DNA of 5,858 bases from positions 1 through 5,858 of the forward strand of contig JACQYG010000295.1 of assembly GCA_016208345.1 (NCBI GenBank), written 5' to 3'. Each line of letters opens with the position of its first letter. Positions within the stretch are counted from its first letter, which is position 1. The DNA is from Chloroflexota bacterium. Its GTDB lineage: Bacteria > Chloroflexota > DTOL01 > JACQYG01. Position numbers and translations under genes: made by a program. The notes under the pieces are model-generated. The model was given only the letters and a program-made list of their open reading frames with translations, was not told the origin of the DNA and did not search any database. Positions 3,158-5,858 of this stretch are shown one piece after another.

Positions 3158-5858
3158 ATGGCTCCTGACGGCAATCACAAGGTCGGTGCCGCGCTGGTCA
3201 TCGGGGGTGGCATCGCCGGCATCCAGGCTGCCCTGGACCTGGCGGAGTCGGGGATCAAGGTCTATCTCGTAGAGAAATCCCCGGCCATCGGCGGCAAGAT
3301 GGCCCAGCTAGACAAGACCTTCCCCACCAACGACTGCGCCATGTGCATCATCTCCCCCAAACTGGTGGAGCTGTCGCAGCACCCTAACATCGAACTCCGG
3401 ACCTACGCCGAGGTGCTCTCGGTGAAGGGCTTCGTAGGCAACTTCGAGGTGGAGATATTGCAAAAAGCCCGCAAGGTGAACCATCTCACCTGTACCGGCT
3501 GCGGCACCTGCTGGCAGAAGTGCCCGGAGAAGAATGTTCCCTCGGAGTTCGACGTGGGGATGGGCCGCCGAACGGCCATCTATATCCCGTTCCCTCAGGC
3601 GGTCCCCAACAGGCCGGTGATCGACACGGCCAACTGCCGCTACGTGCGTCACCTGGCGGCCAAAGAGCGTGGCGAGAAACTGATGGAGTGCCGGGTCTGC
3701 GAGAAGCTGTGCCCCACCAAGTCCATTGACTGGGAGCAGAAGGACGAGATCATCAAAGACCGCTTCGGGGCGGTGATCGTGGCCGCCGGGTACGACGTGT
3801 ACGATGCCCGGCTATCCGAGGAGTTCGGCCACGGCCGCTACCCCAACGTCATCACCAGCCTGCAGTTCGAGCGGGTGCTCTCCGCCTCGGGCCCGTCCCA
3901 GGGCCACGTGCAGCGGCCCTCCGACGGCCAGGAACCCAGGCGCATCGCCTTCTTGCAGTGCATCGGTTCCCGGGACCAGAAGCACGATTATTGCTCCGCG
4001 GTGTGCTGCATGTACGCCACCAAGGAGGCCATCCTGGCCAAGGAGCACCTGCCCGGCGTGGACTGCCAGGTGTACATGGTGGACATGCGGGCCTTCGGCA
4101 AGAACTTCGACGCCTACTTCGAGCGGGCCAAGCGCGAGTACGGCGTGAACTACGTCCGCTGCCGTCCCTCCAGCCTGAAGGAGGTGCCGTCCACCAGAAA
4201 CCTCCTGCTGCGCTACCAGACCGAAGAAGGCGAACTCAAAGAGGAAGAGTTTGACCTGGTGGTGCTCTCGGTGGGCATGGAGCCGGCCCAAAGCGCTCGG
4301 GAGCTCGCCCGGACCCTGGGCATTGAGTTGGACTCCAATGGCTTCTGCGCCGTGAGCGAGTTCACGCCCTTGCAGACCAGCGTCCCCGGCATCTACGTCT
4401 GCGGCCCCTTCGCCGAGCCCATGGACATACCGGATAGCGTCGTACAGGGCTCCGGCGCCGCGGCCAATGCCCTGGCCCTCCTGGCCCCGGCCCGGGGCAC
4501 CCTGGTGAAGCCTAAGGAATACCCGCCGGAGATGGACGTGTCTGGCCAGGAGCCTCGGGTGGGGGTCTTCGTCTGTCACTGCGGCTCCAACATCGCCGGC
4601 GTAGTGGACGTGGAGAAGGTGGTGGAATACGCCAAGGCCCTGCCGGGGGTTGTCCACGCCCAGCGCAACCTCTTCACCTGTTCCCAGGATACCCAGGAGA
4701 ACATCAAGCTGAAGATTGTGGAGCTGGGCTTGAATCGGGTGGTGGTGGCCGCGTGCACGCCGCGCACCCACGAGCCCATCTTCCAGGAGGCCATGCGGGA
4801 GGCAGGGCTGAACCCATACTATTTTGAGATGGCCAACATCCGGGACCAGTGTTCTTGGGTGCACTCCAAGGAGCCCCAGGAGGCCACGGTCAAGGCCATG
4901 GACCTGTTGCGCATGGCCGTGGCCCGGGCCCGGCTGCTCCAGCCGCTGCACCGGGAGCCCATGGGTTTGCTACACCAGGCCCTGGTAATCGGCGGCGGCC
5001 CGGCGGGGCTGACCGCTGCCTTGAGCCTGGCCGGCCAGGGCTTCGCCGTTTCCCTGGTAGAACGGGAGAAAGAGCTGGGCGGCCACCTGAGGCACCTGTC
5101 CTACTCCCTCCAGGAAACCGGGACCCGGGAGTTCCTGGACCGCCTGGTGCGGGACGTGGAAAGTCACCCGCTCATCCAGACCTTCAAGGATGCCGAGGTC
5201 CTGGATACCTCCGGCTTTGTGGGCAACTTCCAGAGCACGGTGCTCACCGGCCGCAGCTCCTCCAATGGCGACCGCCAAAAGGTGGAGATCGGCCACGGCG
5301 TCACCATTGTGGCCACCGGTGCCAGAGAGTACCGGGGTCAGGAATACCTGCTGGGCCAGGCGCCCCAGGTCATCACCCAGCAAGATCTCATGGACCGCAT
5401 CGCACAGGACCCGACCTCCCTGGCCCAGGCCAGGGACGTCGTCATGATCCAGTGTGTTGGTCAAGAGCCGGACAAGGAGTGGTATTGCAGCCGCCTGTGC
5501 TGCACCGTGGCCATCAACAATGCCCTGAAGGTCAAGGAGCTAAACCCTCAGGCCGCCGTCTATGTGCTTTATAAAGACATCCGAACCTATGGGTTCCGGG
5601 AAAGGCTCTACCCCCAGGCCCGGGAGAAGGGCATCATTTTCGTGCGCTACACCGATGCTGCCCCGCCCCAGGTGGCCGAATCCGCTGGCCGGCTCAGGGT
5701 GAAGGTGACCGACCCGGTGCTCCGGGAGGGGCTGGAGCTCCCGGCGGACCTCCTGGTGCTGGCCACCGCCCTGGTGCCCTCGGAGGGCGCCGACAGCTTA
5801 GCGCCCTTGTTCAAGATACCGCAGACCCGGGAGGGCTTTTTCCTGGAGGCCCACGTGA
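3158..5858 (+). CDS. HdrA-like iron-sulfur flavoprotein with two FAD modules, 3' end outside window
   Basis: This large relative of heterodisulfide reductase subunit A is a cytoplasmic FAD/Fe-S protein that passes or bifurcates electrons in anaerobes. The frame is open for 900 residues with no stop; the last full codon is GTG 5855-5857. Module 1 (about 9-445): FAD fold VIGGGIAG (14-21), the HdrA hallmark FPTNDCAMC (Cys60, Cys63), a ferredoxin-type cluster Cys112/115/118/122, a second cluster Cys160/178/181/185, then QCIGSRD and YCSAVCC (Cys268, 279, 283, 284). A linker domain (about 466-600) matches the HdrA N-terminal Fe-S domain: [10 protein letters not shown] (Cys473, 475), Cys508, ACTPRTHEP (Cys533) and Cys565 in QCSWVH. 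Module 2 (about 606-900+): VIGGGPAG (610-617), QCVG and YCSRLCC (Cys766, 777, 781, 782), without the NDCxxC and ferredoxin inserts. The closing FFLEAHV normally precedes the last FAD-contact segment, so at least about 100 residues are probably missing. Usual partners (HdrB/C, MvhD, hydrogenase or dehydrogenase subunits) would lie downstream. Family is certain; partner and electron donor are unknown. Confidence 0.93.
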   Translation, partial: MAPDGNHKVGAALVIGGGIAGIQAALDLAESGIKVYLVEKSPAIGGKMAQLDKTFPTNDCAMCIISPKLVELSQHPNIELRTYAEVLSVKGFVGNFEVEILQKARKVNHLTCTGCGTCWQKCPEKNVPSEFDVGMGRRTAIYIPFPQAVPNRPVIDTANCRYVRHLAAKERGEKLMECRVCEKLCPTKSIDWEQKDEIIKDRFGAVIVAAGYDVYDARLSEEFGHGRYPNVITSLQFERVLSASGPSQGHVQRPSDGQEPRRIAFLQCIGSRDQKHDYCSAVCCMYATKEAILAKEHLPGVDCQVYMVDMRAFGKNFDAYFERAKREYGVNYVRCRPSSLKEVPSTRNLLLRYQTEEGELKEEEFDLVVLSVGMEPAQSARELARTLGIELDSNGFCAVSEFTPLQTSVPGIYVCGPFAEPMDIPDSVVQGSGAAANALALLAPARGTLVKPKEYPPEMDVSGQEPRVGVFVCHCGSNIAGVVDVEKVVEYAKALPGVVHAQRNLFTCSQDTQENIKLKIVELGLNRVVVAACTPRTHEPIFQEAMREAGLNPYYFEMANIRDQCSWVHSKEPQEATVKAMDLLRMAVARARLLQPLHREPMGLLHQALVIGGGPAGLTAALSLAGQGFAVSLVEREKELGGHLRHLSYSLQETGTREFLDRLVRDVESHPLIQTFKDAEVLDTSGFVGNFQSTVLTGRSSSNGDRQKVEIGHGVTIVATGAREYRGQEYLLGQAPQVITQQDLMDRIAQDPTSLAQARDVVMIQCVGQEPDKEWYCSRLCCTVAINNALKVKELNPQAAVYVLYKDIRTYGFRERLYPQAREKGIIFVRYTDAAPPQVAESAGRLRVKVTDPVLREGLELPADLLVLATALVPSEGADSLAPLFKIPQTREGFFLEAHV

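Noticed and set aside
3812..4951. Long open frame of 379 codons on the minus strand inside the hdrA-like gene.
   Set aside because: It is rich in His, Gly and Leu with no recognisable domain and lies fully antisense to a clearly conserved HdrA sequence; GC-rich codon bias produces such shadows.
4550..4980. Possible frameshift or fusion of two separate genes between the HdrA modules.
   Set aside because: The frame runs unbroken through conserved sequence on both sides and the linker is itself a recognisable HdrA Fe-S domain, so a real single gene is the simplest reading.
5856..5858. TGA at the very end of the window as the stop codon of the hdrA-like gene.
   Set aside because: It is out of frame: the reading frame from ATG 3158 has GTG at 5855-5857 and continues past the edge. 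The protein also ends in FFLEAHV, a position normally well inside the HdrA fold.
3158..5858. In-frame TGA as a selenocysteine codon, known in some HdrA proteins.
   Set aside because: No in-frame TGA occurs in the 900 codons; all expected cluster positions carry TGC or TGT.

Overview
The window looks like a piece of an anaerobic bacterial chromosome. The coding parts are GC-rich and the gaps between genes are AT-richer and carry repeats. The strongest clue to lifestyle is a very large HdrA-type iron-sulfur flavoprotein, a family typical of anaerobes that use Hdr-based electron transfer. LysA-like and HdrA-like proteins of this style are familiar from Chloroflexota (Dehalococcoidia-like) and Desulfobacterota. 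That assignment is an inference from protein character, not from any marker gene.

Layout, all genes on the + strand: (1) the C-terminal 52 residues of a PIN-domain protein (1-160), cut by the left edge; (2) a 418-base non-coding stretch (161-578) holding a hairpin directly after the PIN stop codon, a composite palindromic repeat of the 'VIPAEAGIQ/FRRNDD' type (291-416) and a perfect 12-bp palindrome (462-473); (3) a complete 290-residue NlpC/P60 (C40) peptidase with two SH3-like domains (579-1451); (4) a 161-base gap containing a dispersed repeat with inverted ends; (5) a complete lysA, diaminopimelate decarboxylase (1613-2953); (6) a 204-base promoter region with two sigma70-type promoters and an inverted repeat touching the upstream one; (7) an hdrA-like gene starting at 3158 and still open at the right edge (900 codons visible, no stop).

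Functionally there are two themes. The NlpC/P60 protein has no signal peptide and resembles cytoplasmic YkfC-type enzymes that cut gamma-D-glutamyl-diaminopimelate bonds. LysA next to it decarboxylates meso-diaminopimelate to lysine, so the pair could recycle or use murein peptides. The hdrA-like gene is a separate transcription unit with its own strong promoter; its product combines two HdrA flavin modules, with the usual Fe-S inserts only in the first. I found no RNA gene, CRISPR array, transposase or clearly novel system. The items most worth checking are the two-module HdrA architecture and the regulatory region in front of it.
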